Of a DNA stretch of 64,000 nucleotides, positions 51,212 through 61,157 are shown piece after piece; position 1 is the first letter of the stretch, and every line of letters starts with the position of its first letter. A program made the position numbers and the translations under genes. Below the pieces are notes generated by a model that did not search any database, had not been told where the DNA came from, and worked only from the letters and a program-made list of their open reading frames with translations. The stretch comes from JANNBN01 sp963763885 (GTDB taxonomy: Bacteria > Actinomycetota > Acidimicrobiia > Acidimicrobiales > JANYDT01), in the NCBI GenBank assembly GCA_963763885.1, contig CAVXQD010000007.1, positions 1,674,001-1,738,000 of the forward strand, written 5' to 3'.

Positions 51212-52182
51212 TGCTGGCGTTCACCGACACAGCACTCGATCTTCTCCAGTCCACACCGGACATTGCTGTGGTGATTGTGACGTTCAACTCGGGACCCGAG
51301 GTGATCCGGTGTCTTGCATCGGTCATGCAGTCCGTCGACGTGCAGGTGAACGTGACCGTGGTGGACAACAACTCTGCCGACGACATACCGCAACAGATCG
51401 CCCGTTCTTTCCCCACAGTGCGCCTCATTCAGTTGAACAAGAACCTGGGTTTCGCGTGCGCCGTAAACATCGGGATCCGTGAAGCTCGGTCGCATGCAGA
51501 GTCGGCCCCTTTCGTGCTCGTGCTGAACCCGGACACCACCGTTGACGGGCGAGCGTTGCGGACCTTGCTCGACTTCGCAGAAGCACACCCTCGTGCGGCC
51601 ATCGTTGCACCACTTCTGACCTATCCCGATGGCGCAAACCAACTCACCGCACGGGCGTTTCCCACAGCGGCTGCCGGTTTGTGGGGACGCCGTTCGCCAC
51701 TGACTCGAGCGTTTCCGAACAACCGGTGGTCCACCCGGTTCCTGGTCGGCCGCGACGCCACGGCAGGCGACCCGGCGTTCCAGTGTGACTGGGTTTCCGG
51801 TGCCTGCATGTTGGTGTCCCAACCCGTACTGGACCAGGTTGGCTTGCTAGACGAGCGGTACTTCCTTTTCTGGGAAGACGCCGACTGGTGCAAGCGCATG
51901 GCTGACCACGGATACGAGGTGTGGACCGTACCGTCCGCTGTCGTCGGCCACAGCGAGGGGGGCAGCCGTCGTGGATGGCCCTCGCCAGTTGTGAAGTCAT
52001 TTCATCGAGGCGCATACCTGTACTGGCGAACGCACATCGCACCGCAATGGTGGAACCCGCTGCGCTGGTTCGCTGCGGTTGCACTGCAGACGCGCTCAGC
52101 CATGTTGATCGCCTTCCATCGGCTGGACATCGTCATTCGAAACGTGCACCTCAATTGGAGACTCTCATGGCTGAAATCCTGA
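51211..52182 (+). CDS. Glycosyltransferase family 2
   Basis: A 323-residue GT-A enzyme; ATG 51211 shares a base with the previous stop, whereas a longer frame from 50902 is antisense-like. It has DIAVVIVTFNSGPEVIRCLA, VTVVDNNSADDIPQQ, FVLVLNPDTTVDG (DxD-like), and CDWVSGACMLVSQPVLDQVG with FLFWEDADWCKRMADHGYEV, typical of rhamnosyltransferase-like GT2 enzymes. Probably adds one sugar to the lipid-linked unit. The last 16 bases overlap the wzz start. Confidence 0.9.
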   Translation: MLAFTDTALDLLQSTPDIAVVIVTFNSGPEVIRCLASVMQSVDVQVNVTVVDNNSADDIPQQIARSFPTVRLIQLNKNLGFACAVNIGIREARSHAESAPFVLVLNPDTTVDGRALRTLLDFAEAHPRAAIVAPLLTYPDGANQLTARAFPTAAAGLWGRRSPLTRAFPNNRWSTRFLVGRDATAGDPAFQCDWVSGACMLVSQPVLDQVGLLDERYFLFWEDADWCKRMADHGYEVWTVPSAVVGHSEGGSRRGWPSPVVKSFHRGAYLYWRTHIAPQWWNPLRWFAAVALQTRSAMLIAFHRLDIVIRNVHLNWRLSWLKS

Positions 52183-53888
52183 AGATCCGTCGGATCGGAC
52201 GCCACTCGGTAGACCACGCTGACGCGGAGGAGACCGGTTCGGCGGCCGCGCGCGGCTCCGTTCGGAAGCCGCACTCCACACACTCTTCCCGACGATCCAA
52301 TCGATCCGCACGCCGTCGCCGTCGCACAGGGTGGGGAACGGTATTTGCTCTGTCTGGTGCCACCGCGATGCTTGCGTTCCTTGCCAGTTTCGCGATCCCT
52401 GTTCGTTACGAAGCGAACACCAGGCTGCTGGTTCGCAGCCGTGACGCAACGGTTCTGAGCAGTACAGGAAACGATCTCCGGAGTCAGCCAGGCATCGTTG
52501 ACTCCACATTGGGCGCGTCGCTTGTCAACACGCAGATCGCCGTCCTTGGATCGCACGACATCGCGTCGGAGATCGTCGAGCGGCTGCAACTCGACAATCG
52601 TCCAAAGCCAACGGGAGCCGTGGCCGACCTCAAAGGCTTCGTTGCCGGGTCAATCAAGCGAACTCGGGCCTACGTCATGCATGGCATGTATAAGGAGCCG
52701 AGCCGCCGAGACGCAGCGATACAAGACGTCCGGGAAGGTCTCCTCGGTGCTCCCGTTGGAGAGTCGTTCGTGCTTGCAATCACCGGTTCCGGAGGATCGC
52801 CAGAGGACGCCACGCAAATCACCGACGCCGCTGCCGATCTCCTGATTGAAACCAGCGCGACGCGAACGAGCGAGGAGGCCGAAGCCCATCGCGAAGCGCT
52901 ACAAAAGCAGCTCGACGACGCATACACGTCGCAGTCCGCTGCGGAGCAGGCGATCGCCGAGTTGAAGCGCACACGTTCCATCACCAACTTGGACGCATCG
53001 CTGGTTCTCAGTGAAACGGGACTACAAGAGCTGCGGTCGTCCCTGAATGAGACCAACGCCGAGTTGGACGCCGTCACGGCCCGCTTGAAAGCCACCAAGG
53101 CCCAGCTGGCCCGCACCCCACGGACATCGGCAACCACGTCGGAAATTCAGACCGGGCGGAGCTCGACCGAGGTCTCAAGCGAAACAACCAGCTCGACCTA
53201 CACGTCGCTCCTCAATGCAACCCAGACCATGGAGGCAGACGTAGCGGGGCTGACCGCGAAATCGAGCGCGTTGTCTAAAATTCTCGCAACGACACCCCCA
53301 ACCGCTGCCGCATTGCCAGCAGCTGAAGCTGCTTTACGCATGGCGGAACTCAAGCGTGATGTTGCAACGAGTGTGGTGCAAACACTGAGCGTCCAGTACG
53401 AAGCGGCAGCAGCTCGGACCCAGGGCGGCGCTGTTGAGCTGACCAGGCTTGACAGGGCCGACGTCCCGCTCTACCCGGCCGCTCCTCAGCGATGGATGTA
53501 CCTCTTCCTCGGGCTCACGCTCGGAGCGCTAAGCGGATTCGTCATCACGTATCGCCGTATGGCGCGCGCAGGTGCATTTCGCCCAAACGCTGCCAGGGCG
53601 CTGCATAACGATTGGGACGCAGACACCGTCATCGGCTCTCGTGAAACACAACTCGAACTGCCCTTCGCCGCGCGCCGGACTTCAATTCCGCAACACGACT
53701 CGCAGCAGTTCGCCAACAACACCGGTAGGAAAAACGGTTCGGACAACGACGCCGAAACCGACGACGACTACGACCGCTATGACGACCTCGATGACACGAG
53801 CGACTCGACGGGTGACCTCGGTCGGTCGCACAACGGATCAGGGGCGACCGAATCAATTGACCTGACTGATCGGGCCATATTCCCATGA
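52167..53888 (+). CDS. Wzz-type polysaccharide chain-length determinant
   Basis: A 573-residue inner-membrane protein from ATG 52167; the long upstream frame is not coding. A basic cytoplasmic tail (about 55 residues) precedes helix 1 (WGTVFALSGATAMLAFLASF), an Ala/Glu/Gln-rich periplasmic region with long coiled coils (residues about 230-430), then helix 2 (WMYLFLGLTLGALSGFVITY). Such co-polymerases set glycan length with Wzy. There is no Walker-type BY-kinase domain after helix 2; instead the C-terminal about 100 residues are highly acidic, with Asp and Tyr (DDDYDRYDDLDD). Overlaps the flippase by ATGA. Confidence 0.88.
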   Translation: MAEILKIRRIGRHSVDHADAEETGSAAARGSVRKPHSTHSSRRSNRSARRRRRTGWGTVFALSGATAMLAFLASFAIPVRYEANTRLLVRSRDATVLSSTGNDLRSQPGIVDSTLGASLVNTQIAVLGSHDIASEIVERLQLDNRPKPTGAVADLKGFVAGSIKRTRAYVMHGMYKEPSRRDAAIQDVREGLLGAPVGESFVLAITGSGGSPEDATQITDAAADLLIETSATRTSEEAEAHREALQKQLDDAYTSQSAAEQAIAELKRTRSITNLDASLVLSETGLQELRSSLNETNAELDAVTARLKATKAQLARTPRTSATTSEIQTGRSSTEVSSETTSSTYTSLLNATQTMEADVAGLTAKSSALSKILATTPPTAAALPAAEAALRMAELKRDVATSVVQTLSVQYEAAAARTQGGAVELTRLDRADVPLYPAAPQRWMYLFLGLTLGALSGFVITYRRMARAGAFRPNAARALHNDWDADTVIGSRETQLELPFAARRTSIPQHDSQQFANNTGRKNGSDNDAETDDDYDRYDDLDDTSDSTGDLGRSHNGSGATESIDLTDRAIFP

Positions 53889-55354
53889 CCACTCTCCCTC
53901 GGCCGGTGGCGGTGGGTTCAGTTGGAGCACGACTCGCCGTCAGCACCATTGCGCAACTCCTTGCCCGAGTCGTGCATCTGGGGGTCAACGTCACCACCTC
54001 GTTGATGCTCATCCGATACTTCGCCCCGGGAGGGTATGGCGACTACGTGTTCGTCGTTTCCGTTTCCGGTCTCCTGCTGTTGCTGAGCGAATTTGGGATG
54101 CGCAATCACGCAGTCCGGGAGCTGTCACGTGACACGGCGAAAGCGGGAGCGGTCATCGGCACAACCACCGTCGCTCGGCTCGTCACGGCAGTCGTCGCAT
54201 CGGGCGTCGCGCAACTCGTCTGCATCGCCTTTGGGGTCAGCAAGACAACGCAAATCGCCGTTGCCATTTCGTCGCTGGTCTTCTTCACCGAAGCGGTCCT
54301 GACGCTCACGATTGTGTTCCAAGTTGGGTTACGCCAAGAGGTCGACGCGGTTGTGCGAACCTCCATCGAACTGGTGGAGTTGGCGCTTGTCATTGTTGCA
54401 ATCCAGTTGCGTCTCGGCCTGCTCGCCGTTGTCGCCGCTCCGATAGTTGGCGCAGTGGTCGGGACCGTGCTCGCTTCAGCAATCGCCACCCGTCGGTTCG
54501 GGTTGCGGCCATCCGTCGTGTGGTCCGACCTTCCCGCACTTTTCAGGCGCGCTGCACCGCTGGCTCTCGTCGGCGTGGCTGGAGCTGCCTACCTCAAGCT
54601 GGATGCATTCGCCGTCGCGTTTCTTCGACCGCGCTCCGACGTCGGCCTGTACGGCGCAGCCTTCCAGCCAATTGAACACACGCTCATCACCACAATCGTG
54701 GTGGTCAACGTGCTGTTCCCGCTCCTGGCCCAGTCGTTCGGAAAACAACCGGAACGCTTCGCCGATGTGTACCAGGGCGGCACGGAGTTGTTGCTCGGAC
54801 TCGTACTTCCGATCCCCGTCCTGCTCGCTGCCATCGGCCCATCTGCGGTGCGATCCGTGTACGGAGCGAACTATGCCGCTGCGTTCCGACCAATGCTCAC
54901 GTTGTCATTTGCACTCGTGTTGATCGTCGTCAACGTATGGCAAGGATTTGCGCTCGTCGCAGCTGGCAATCAACGCGCAACCCTCTTCGCTGTCGGTCCG
55001 GCGATCGTGATCAATATCCTCATCGACATTCCGCTCATCACACGCTTCGGCCCCATCGGCGCAGCGATCGGAACGTTGCTCACAGCCGCGTTTCTGGTTA
55101 CGTGTTCGACGATCGCCGTTGCCCGCGTTACGGGCTGCGTTCTGGACGCAAGGCGGCTCCTTCGGTTGGCGGTTTGCGCGTCAGTTCTGTGGGGCGGCAG
55201 CGTCTTGTTTGATTCGGTGAGTCACGCGCAATGGTGGATCACGGCTGGTCTCGCTGGCATCGCATGGCCCGTACTTGCTTGGTACACCGGTTCGGTTCGA
55301 ATCCGACTCAATCGCGGGGCCGTACGCCATGGCGTTGGGGCTGGCGTGGCATGA
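53885..55354 (+). CDS. Polysaccharide flippase (Wzx, MATE/PST type)
   Basis: A 489-residue protein with about 14 hydrophobic helices. The N-terminus (LAVSTIAQLLARVVHLGVNV) and RYFAPGGYGDYVFVVSVSGL are typical of the polysaccharide biosynthesis (PST) family, as is GLYGAAFQPIEHTLITTIVV near the middle. It moves undecaprenyl-linked repeat units across the membrane. Overlaps wzz and the following GT2 by four bases each. Confidence 0.92.
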   Translation: MTTLPRPVAVGSVGARLAVSTIAQLLARVVHLGVNVTTSLMLIRYFAPGGYGDYVFVVSVSGLLLLLSEFGMRNHAVRELSRDTAKAGAVIGTTTVARLVTAVVASGVAQLVCIAFGVSKTTQIAVAISSLVFFTEAVLTLTIVFQVGLRQEVDAVVRTSIELVELALVIVAIQLRLGLLAVVAAPIVGAVVGTVLASAIATRRFGLRPSVVWSDLPALFRRAAPLALVGVAGAAYLKLDAFAVAFLRPRSDVGLYGAAFQPIEHTLITTIVVVNVLFPLLAQSFGKQPERFADVYQGGTELLLGLVLPIPVLLAAIGPSAVRSVYGANYAAAFRPMLTLSFALVLIVVNVWQGFALVAAGNQRATLFAVGPAIVINILIDIPLITRFGPIGAAIGTLLTAAFLVTCSTIAVARVTGCVLDARRLLRLAVCASVLWGGSVLFDSVSHAQWWITAGLAGIAWPVLAWYTGSVRIRLNRGAVRHGVGAGVA

Positions 55355-56433
55355 CCAATCATCCACTTCCGACGGCGCTTCACGAAGCCGACGAACCAGA
55401 TACAACGTGCGCTTACGTTCCTAGCTTCTCCATCATCATGCCGACGTACAACCGATGCGACGTCGTGGATCAGACAATCCGCCACCTTCTCGCTATGGAG
55501 TATCCGTCAGACCGATTCGAGATCATCGTGGTCGACAATTCCACCGACGGCACGCCTGCGATGGTTCGGGCGCATGAAGCTGCGACCGGCGGCCGGGTTC
55601 GACTGCTGTGGCTCGCGGAGCGTCTTCCGGCTGTGAAACGAAATCGAGGGGAGGCCGAAGCGCGTCATGACTACGTCCTGTTCATCAACGACGACGTGTG
55701 GGTGGAGCCGCAATTCCTGGCGGAACACGCCCGAATTCACACGGCGCATGCAATGCCCGTTGCGGTGCTGGGGCACGTACGCCAGTCCCCGCAAATGGAA
55801 CAAACCCCGTTCATCCGGTTCTACCAACCGTTTGCATACGACGAAGTAGCCAATCGCGTCGATGCCACCGTCGGTTGGCTGCACTTCTGGAGCATGAACT
55901 TATCCATGCCACGGTCGGTCATTCACGAGCGCAACCTCCGCTTCCACGAGGACTGGGCCGAGATCGGCAACGAGGACATCGAGTTGGGATATCGATGGAT
56001 CAAGCGGGCCGGGCTTGACGCGGTGTACAACCCGTTGGCTGCTGGCGAGCACTTTCACCCGCACACCGTGAAAAGTGCTGGAGCGGTCCAACGATCCATC
56101 GGCAGAGGACTACGGGATCTGTCCAGTTTGATTCCCGAGGACGCACTCCTTGAACGCTACGGCGTGTTGTCCGTTCACAACTCGCCACGCTCCATCGCCA
56201 GGGGCGTCGTTCGCGAGTTGCTCTTCAATCGCTACACCGTCCCGCCGCTGACGCGCTGGCTTGATGGTCTGCCAATGGACTCCGACAGTCGAGTTGCCCG
56301 CTGGATGTATTGGAAGGTGCTGATGCACCAAGTGAACGCTGGCTATCGATCTGCGCCTCCTCGGTCACCGAAGCCCCTCCCAGTTCATTCACTTCCCGCA
56401 CTGACGCCGCGCTCGCTTGCAGGCGCCCCATGA
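55351..56433 (+). CDS. Glycosyltransferase family 2
   Basis: A 360-residue GT-A enzyme from ATG 55351 in an ATGA overlap with wzx. FSIIMPTYNRCDVVDQTIRH, FEIIVVDNSTDGTPAMVRAH and YVLFINDDVWVEPQFLAEHA (NDD metal site) mark the family; WAEIGNEDIELGYRWIKRAG carries the ED motif near the acceptor site. The C-terminal about 100 residues are less conserved and basic. Probably adds a later sugar of the repeat unit. Confidence 0.92.
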   Translation: MTNHPLPTALHEADEPDTTCAYVPSFSIIMPTYNRCDVVDQTIRHLLAMEYPSDRFEIIVVDNSTDGTPAMVRAHEAATGGRVRLLWLAERLPAVKRNRGEAEARHDYVLFINDDVWVEPQFLAEHARIHTAHAMPVAVLGHVRQSPQMEQTPFIRFYQPFAYDEVANRVDATVGWLHFWSMNLSMPRSVIHERNLRFHEDWAEIGNEDIELGYRWIKRAGLDAVYNPLAAGEHFHPHTVKSAGAVQRSIGRGLRDLSSLIPEDALLERYGVLSVHNSPRSIARGVVRELLFNRYTVPPLTRWLDGLPMDSDSRVARWMYWKVLMHQVNAGYRSAPPRSPKPLPVHSLPALTPRSLAGAP

Positions 56434-57959
56434 GCAGCGTGAGCGCGCACGCAGCAGGCGGCACCTCTACTGGTCGCACGGGTCCTTCGTCAGCATCCCG
56501 TTTCACGCAGATTGCCGTTGTCGTGGCATCAGCCGCGACCGCGTGGTTCGGCGCACTTCTGGGAATGAAAGCCGCCGCCGCCCTGGCAGTGGCCGGCTGC
56601 TTCATTACCCTCCTGATCGTCACCAAACGACGCGACGAAGTGATGTTGGCCACGGCAACGTTGTCCGTAGCTGTGGTGATCCGCAAGTCGGTCTCCAGCC
56701 TGACATTCGTCCCAAGCGGCGCCGCGGGCATGTACATATCAAGTTTGGATCTCGTCGTCGCAATGATGTACGGGTTCTGGCTGTTCGAGGGCACCATGTG
56801 GGCCGATCTCAAGGCGCTTTGGGCACACCGAGTTGTCCGCGTGATTGTGCTGTGGCCGGCCTTCGTACTTCCCAGTCTGCTCATGGCTGAAAACGCATTG
56901 CTTTCGTTTTCCGAGCTCGTTCGCATGGCATCGTGCACAGCGTTGTGCCTGGCGTTCGCAGCGCGAGTGCGCACTCGACGCCACGTGCAGATCGTTCTTT
57001 TGGCGCTCGGCACCGTCGCGATCGTGGAGTGCGTCATCGTCGTGGCGCAGAAACTCACAAGGGGTCCGCTCGGACTCGCGTTCCTCGGAACCCCCACCAC
57101 AATGGTCGCTGGCCGCGTCACCGAGACAGGCGTCCTCGACAGACCATTCGGAACAATCAACCATCCGGTGTTCATGGGTGCAGTTCTCGCGCAAGTCGGG
57201 ATGATCGCCTTCGCCGTTGCGCTTGGCCTTCGGAGTCCCCGTCACCGATTGGCGTGCCTTGCGGTTGCCGGTTTCTGTGCCGTTCCGCTGCTGCTATCCC
57301 AGACCCGCGCTGCCTTGCTTGGCGTTGCCGTGGTTGCTCCGATGCTCGTTATCTGGGCACTTGTCACCCAAAGACTTGAAGCACGCTTGGCCTGCCTTTG
57401 GGGTGCAGGAGCCGTGGCGTTGGTCACGGCGTCGTTACCGATCACCGTGCCGCTATACAACGACAACTTTCAGACGAAACACTTCGGGGTCGAGGTCGAA
57501 TCACGTACGCAGCTCAACGCGCTTGCCGTTGACATGTGGTCCGATTCCCCGCTTCTGGGAGTAGGCCTCAACAACTTCCAACCTGCATCGTCTGATTATC
57601 AAGACCCTTCGTTGATTTTCGCCGGCAACCCCGTGCACAACTTGTACCTCCTCCAGCTCGCAGAGACCGGGATCGTTGGAACCGTCGGTTTTCTCACGGC
57701 GATCGCGTTCGTCGCATCCCTAGGTGTGCAGCTCGAAAGGTCCCGCGACAGGCTCTTCAGCGCTCTCGGAGCGGGACTCGTCGCGGTTGTCGGATTCTTC
57801 GCGGTTGAAGAACTGCTGCTCTTTGCCCTACGACAAGAGTCGCCGCGCACACTGTTCTGGCTTCTCGTCGGCGTCGCCATTGCTGCCGAGCGAATCGCCC
57901 GTGAGGAACTCCGACATACCCCGGAGCGTCAACCCGGCATCGGCTTGGCGGCAACATGA
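56430..57959 (+). CDS. O-antigen polymerase/ligase-type membrane protein (Wzy-like)
   Basis: A 509-residue polytopic protein from ATG 56430 (ATGA overlap). About eleven helices with a long periplasmic loop. The Wzy_C/O-antigen ligase signature is visible: SRTQLNALAVDMWSDSPLLG, VGLNNFQPA and NPVHNLYLLQLAETGIVGTV, with RAALLGVAVVAPMLV before it. In a Wzx/Wzy operon it is most likely the polymerase. The C-terminus is basic and cytoplasmic. Confidence 0.9.
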   Translation: MSSVSAHAAGGTSTGRTGPSSASRFTQIAVVVASAATAWFGALLGMKAAAALAVAGCFITLLIVTKRRDEVMLATATLSVAVVIRKSVSSLTFVPSGAAGMYISSLDLVVAMMYGFWLFEGTMWADLKALWAHRVVRVIVLWPAFVLPSLLMAENALLSFSELVRMASCTALCLAFAARVRTRRHVQIVLLALGTVAIVECVIVVAQKLTRGPLGLAFLGTPTTMVAGRVTETGVLDRPFGTINHPVFMGAVLAQVGMIAFAVALGLRSPRHRLACLAVAGFCAVPLLLSQTRAALLGVAVVAPMLVIWALVTQRLEARLACLWGAGAVALVTASLPITVPLYNDNFQTKHFGVEVESRTQLNALAVDMWSDSPLLGVGLNNFQPASSDYQDPSLIFAGNPVHNLYLLQLAETGIVGTVGFLTAIAFVASLGVQLERSRDRLFSALGAGLVAVVGFFAVEELLLFALRQESPRTLFWLLVGVAIAAERIAREELRHTPERQPGIGLAAT

Positions 57960-60157
57960 AGATCGCCCGTCATCTATGTCTACATACGTTGTTGGTTGCT
58001 CTGCTTCCCCTACCCGGCAGTGCCGCTCAACGCGCCGCCAACCAGCTCGGCGTGCCTCGCCAAACGGCCGAGTCACGAGCGAGACAACCAAAGTCGATCA
58101 GCGCCCAACAACCCGCAGGGGCCGACACAGAAGGCCTCGATATCTTGCTGGCGGGCGGTGAGCGGTCGACTGGTCGCCACCGAGTGTTCCGGGTCATTGA
58201 CGGTCGACCGGTTGCCATTTCTCCGCCTGGCGACCTTGACTTCTTTTGGCCGATGTGGGCGTTCGGCGGATCAAAGATCATCCTCTCGGCCCGAACGGGA
58301 CCAGAGGGCTCCCCCGAACAGATCTACCTGATGAACCCGGACGGTACTGGCCTCGTTCAACTCACAAGCAACCCTTGGCGAAACCAACAGCCAAAAGTCT
58401 CACCAGATGGTTTGTCCGTCGTGTTCACCTCTTCCTGGTCGGAGTTCGAACACATCGCCCTGTACCGGCTGTCGCTTGCGACGTTGGAGGTCAGCAACCT
58501 CTCAGCCGAAACGAATCGAGTCGGCGCATTCGATGCAGACCCACGGTTTACCGCCGAAGGTGACCGAATCGTGTTCGCCAACACCATTAGGGATGACCTG
58601 GCGAAAACTGTTCCCACGCAGATCGATTCGATGGCTGCAGACGGGAGCGCTCGCCGACACCTAGTCTCGGACTCTGCGTACAACGTTGACCCCGCGATCT
58701 CGCCTGATGGTCGTCTGCTGACATACAGCTCGTACCGAGGTCCGGGGAATCCTCGCAGTGACAGTTCGGCGGGCGTCGACGTAAAGCTCGACAATTGGTT
58801 CCTTCCGATCCGCAACCTGCGCACCGGCAAAGAGGTCCTGGCGAACAAAGGGCTCGCCTGTGCAACTCGACCGCCGGACAGTCCGTGTTCCCCCGATCAG
58901 CCTTCGGCGTTCAACCCAGTGTGGCGGCCAGATGGAACCGCCCTCGGCTACCTCGCTGCGTTGAGCTCTCGAACGATGTGTCTGTGCGTCGTTGACGCAA
59001 ACGCGAAACGCGCACGGGTACTCGTCGCCACCGACGACATCGCGCTGACATGGGCCGACTGGAGGCAATACCCGGGAGCCCCGCCCGTGAAGGCATTCAA
59101 GCAAGTGCAGGCCATTGGCAGCCAGCGCCGTGCGGATCAACTCGTTTTCGTCGCTGCCTCTGGAACCGGTCCTGGGGCCATCTGGACTTCTGGAGTCGAT
59201 CGGTGGGGTGAAACGACCGTTCCACTCCCACCCGGGTTTGATGTGCAGACCGCGCGTTGGAGCACCGACCGGCGTCGCATCGTGTTCTCCGCGCGTGCAC
59301 CGCTCTCCAAGGTCGAGCTTGCGTTCAAGCCGCAGGCGGGCCCACGGCGCAATCGCCATTTCCCGTCGACGGTTCCTGGCGTCGGAACTGTTGAGGTCGA
59401 TCCCACTCTGCAGGTCTTCGTCGTGAACGTTGACGGAACAGGTTTGCAACGCCTCACGACTCCGACGATTGAGGACTGGCACGACGCTGTCCCTGATGGT
59501 GAATTGCGCGCCAACACCGATCCCGACCTTTCACCCGACGGGACTCGGGTACTGGTGACAAATCTGTCTCCGACAGGCGAATCGTTCCTGCTGGTGATCG
59601 ATTTGCGCACCGGGGCCGTGGTCAACCTCACCAATGTGACATCAGGAACCGAGACAGTGAGTGACAGCGGTGGAAGGTTTTCGCCCGATGGCCGGACCAT
59701 CGCCTTTTCCAGCACGGTCGGTGCAGATCGGCAGCTCATGACAATGGCCATCGACGGCAGTCGGGTCAAGCCGGTAACGAGCATCGCGGGTCTCGCCGTG
59801 ACCCCGTCATGGTCACCGGACGGGCGCAAACTTGTCTTCGCACTGAACACGACGGCCGACCTCGAAGCTGCCGCAACCTTCGATACTTCACGGGCGGCGG
59901 GTGCCGATGGTGGCGACATCTCTGGGTGGCAACTCGGTCTTGTTGACGTCACAACTCAACGAACGCGCGTCTTGACGCAACCGAGCCCGGCTGGTGCGTT
60001 TGCCCCGACATGGTCTCGCGACGGCAGCACGGTGGTATTCACATCGCTGACGTCAAAGGGGAACACTGATCTGCGGATCGTTGATCCCATATCGCTTCGA
60101 CAACGACCGCTCCAGATCACCCAGTTGATGCGGGAGGTGTCCAGTGACTGGCGATGA
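57956..60157 (+). CDS. Secreted TolB-like beta-propeller (PD40 repeats)
   Basis: A 733-residue protein with a signal peptide (LCLHTLLVALLPLPGSAA). The body holds at least six PD40/WD40-like blades with the SPDGxxIxF phrase: VSPDGLSVVFTSSW, ISPDGRLLTYSS, LSPDGTRVLVTN, FSPDGRTIAFSS, WSPDGRKLVFAL and WSRDGSTVVFTS. No protease or lipoprotein motif. In Gram-negative bacteria TolB is periplasmic; here an exported propeller inside a polysaccharide operon probably binds glycan or an assembly partner. Overlaps both neighbours (4 and 14 bases). Confidence 0.85.
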   Translation: MKIARHLCLHTLLVALLPLPGSAAQRAANQLGVPRQTAESRARQPKSISAQQPAGADTEGLDILLAGGERSTGRHRVFRVIDGRPVAISPPGDLDFFWPMWAFGGSKIILSARTGPEGSPEQIYLMNPDGTGLVQLTSNPWRNQQPKVSPDGLSVVFTSSWSEFEHIALYRLSLATLEVSNLSAETNRVGAFDADPRFTAEGDRIVFANTIRDDLAKTVPTQIDSMAADGSARRHLVSDSAYNVDPAISPDGRLLTYSSYRGPGNPRSDSSAGVDVKLDNWFLPIRNLRTGKEVLANKGLACATRPPDSPCSPDQPSAFNPVWRPDGTALGYLAALSSRTMCLCVVDANAKRARVLVATDDIALTWADWRQYPGAPPVKAFKQVQAIGSQRRADQLVFVAASGTGPGAIWTSGVDRWGETTVPLPPGFDVQTARWSTDRRRIVFSARAPLSKVELAFKPQAGPRRNRHFPSTVPGVGTVEVDPTLQVFVVNVDGTGLQRLTTPTIEDWHDAVPDGELRANTDPDLSPDGTRVLVTNLSPTGESFLLVIDLRTGAVVNLTNVTSGTETVSDSGGRFSPDGRTIAFSSTVGADRQLMTMAIDGSRVKPVTSIAGLAVTPSWSPDGRKLVFALNTTADLEAAATFDTSRAAGADGGDISGWQLGLVDVTTQRTRVLTQPSPAGAFAPTWSRDGSTVVFTSLTSKGNTDLRIVDPISLRQRPLQITQLMREVSSDWR

Positions 60158-61157
60158 CCGACCGCTTCTCAGCGTTGTGATCGTGAGCTGGAACACGGCG
60201 GACCTGCTTGAACAATGTCTGCGGAGCGTCGCGGCTGAATTGGGAGAGATCCACCACGAGGTGATCGTGGTGGATAACGGGTCAGAAGACGGCAGCGCAG
60301 AACTCGTCCGCAATCAGTGGCCGGCCGTCACGTTGCTGATCAACGAAACCAACGTGGGCTACCAACGTGCCAACAATCGCGGAATGGCGGCTGCTCGCGG
60401 CCAGCGACTGCTCCTGCTGAACGCTGACGCGATGTTGCTGCCCGGGTGCACACAGAAGTTGATGCAGACGCTGGACGACGATCCCGGCGTGGGAGTTGTG
60501 GCGCCGCGCTTGGTGTATCCAGACGGTAGTTGGCAGCGATGGACCGCTGGAAGTGAACCCAGCCTGGTTGGTGCGTTCGCCTTCTTTCTGTTCCTCGAAC
60601 GGTTCTCACGCCGTTTCGCAAGGCGGTCGTTGTGGCTCTACGAAGACACGCACCACGCCTTCTTTCCTGACTGGGTTTCAAGCGCGTGTCTGATGCTGCG
60701 CAGCGAAACGCTTGCAGATACCGGACCCATGGACGAACGATTCTTCGCATACATGGACGACGTCGATCTGTGCCGCCTTGCTCGCGCGGCCGGATGGACC
60801 GTGCGCTACGAACCAGCAGCCACTGCAGCACACGTCATGGGTGCCGGTACGCGACGCCGGACGGGTGCAGCATCACCACTGGCGTTGCGGACCTTCAATG
60901 AGTACTTCGCGGGCCATCACGGCGCTGGCCAAACAACCGCCTTGAAAGCAGCAGAAGCCGTGGGATTTGCCGTACGAAGTCTGGCGCACGCTGCGCTCAG
61001 CACCGTCAATCCCTCACACAATCCCTCACAAAATCCCTCACACCACCGAAGCGTAATGCGCACCCATTGGCGCAACGCGGCCATCGCTCTTGAACGAACG
61101 AAACCACCACAACCCGCTGCGACGCAGCGCACACCACAACCCGAAGGAGCACCATGA
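60144..61157 (+). CDS. Glycosyltransferase family 2
   Basis: A 337-residue GT-A enzyme starting at GTG inside the previous gene's end. It has LLSVVIVSWNTADLLEQCLR, HEVIVVDNGSEDGSAELVRN, LLLNADAMLLPGC and FFAYMDDVDLCRLARAAGW. Membrane-proximal basic segments (RFSRRFARRSLW) suggest peripheral attachment. Near the C-terminus, three 12-base repeats (61008-61043) encode NPSH/NPSQ units. Overlaps the RmlD-like gene by ATGA. Confidence 0.9.
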   Translation: MTGDDRPLLSVVIVSWNTADLLEQCLRSVAAELGEIHHEVIVVDNGSEDGSAELVRNQWPAVTLLINETNVGYQRANNRGMAAARGQRLLLLNADAMLLPGCTQKLMQTLDDDPGVGVVAPRLVYPDGSWQRWTAGSEPSLVGAFAFFLFLERFSRRFARRSLWLYEDTHHAFFPDWVSSACLMLRSETLADTGPMDERFFAYMDDVDLCRLARAAGWTVRYEPAATAAHVMGAGTRRRTGAASPLALRTFNEYFAGHHGAGQTTALKAAEAVGFAVRSLAHAALSTVNPSHNPSQNPSHHRSVMRTHWRNAAIALERTKPPQPAATQRTPQPEGAP

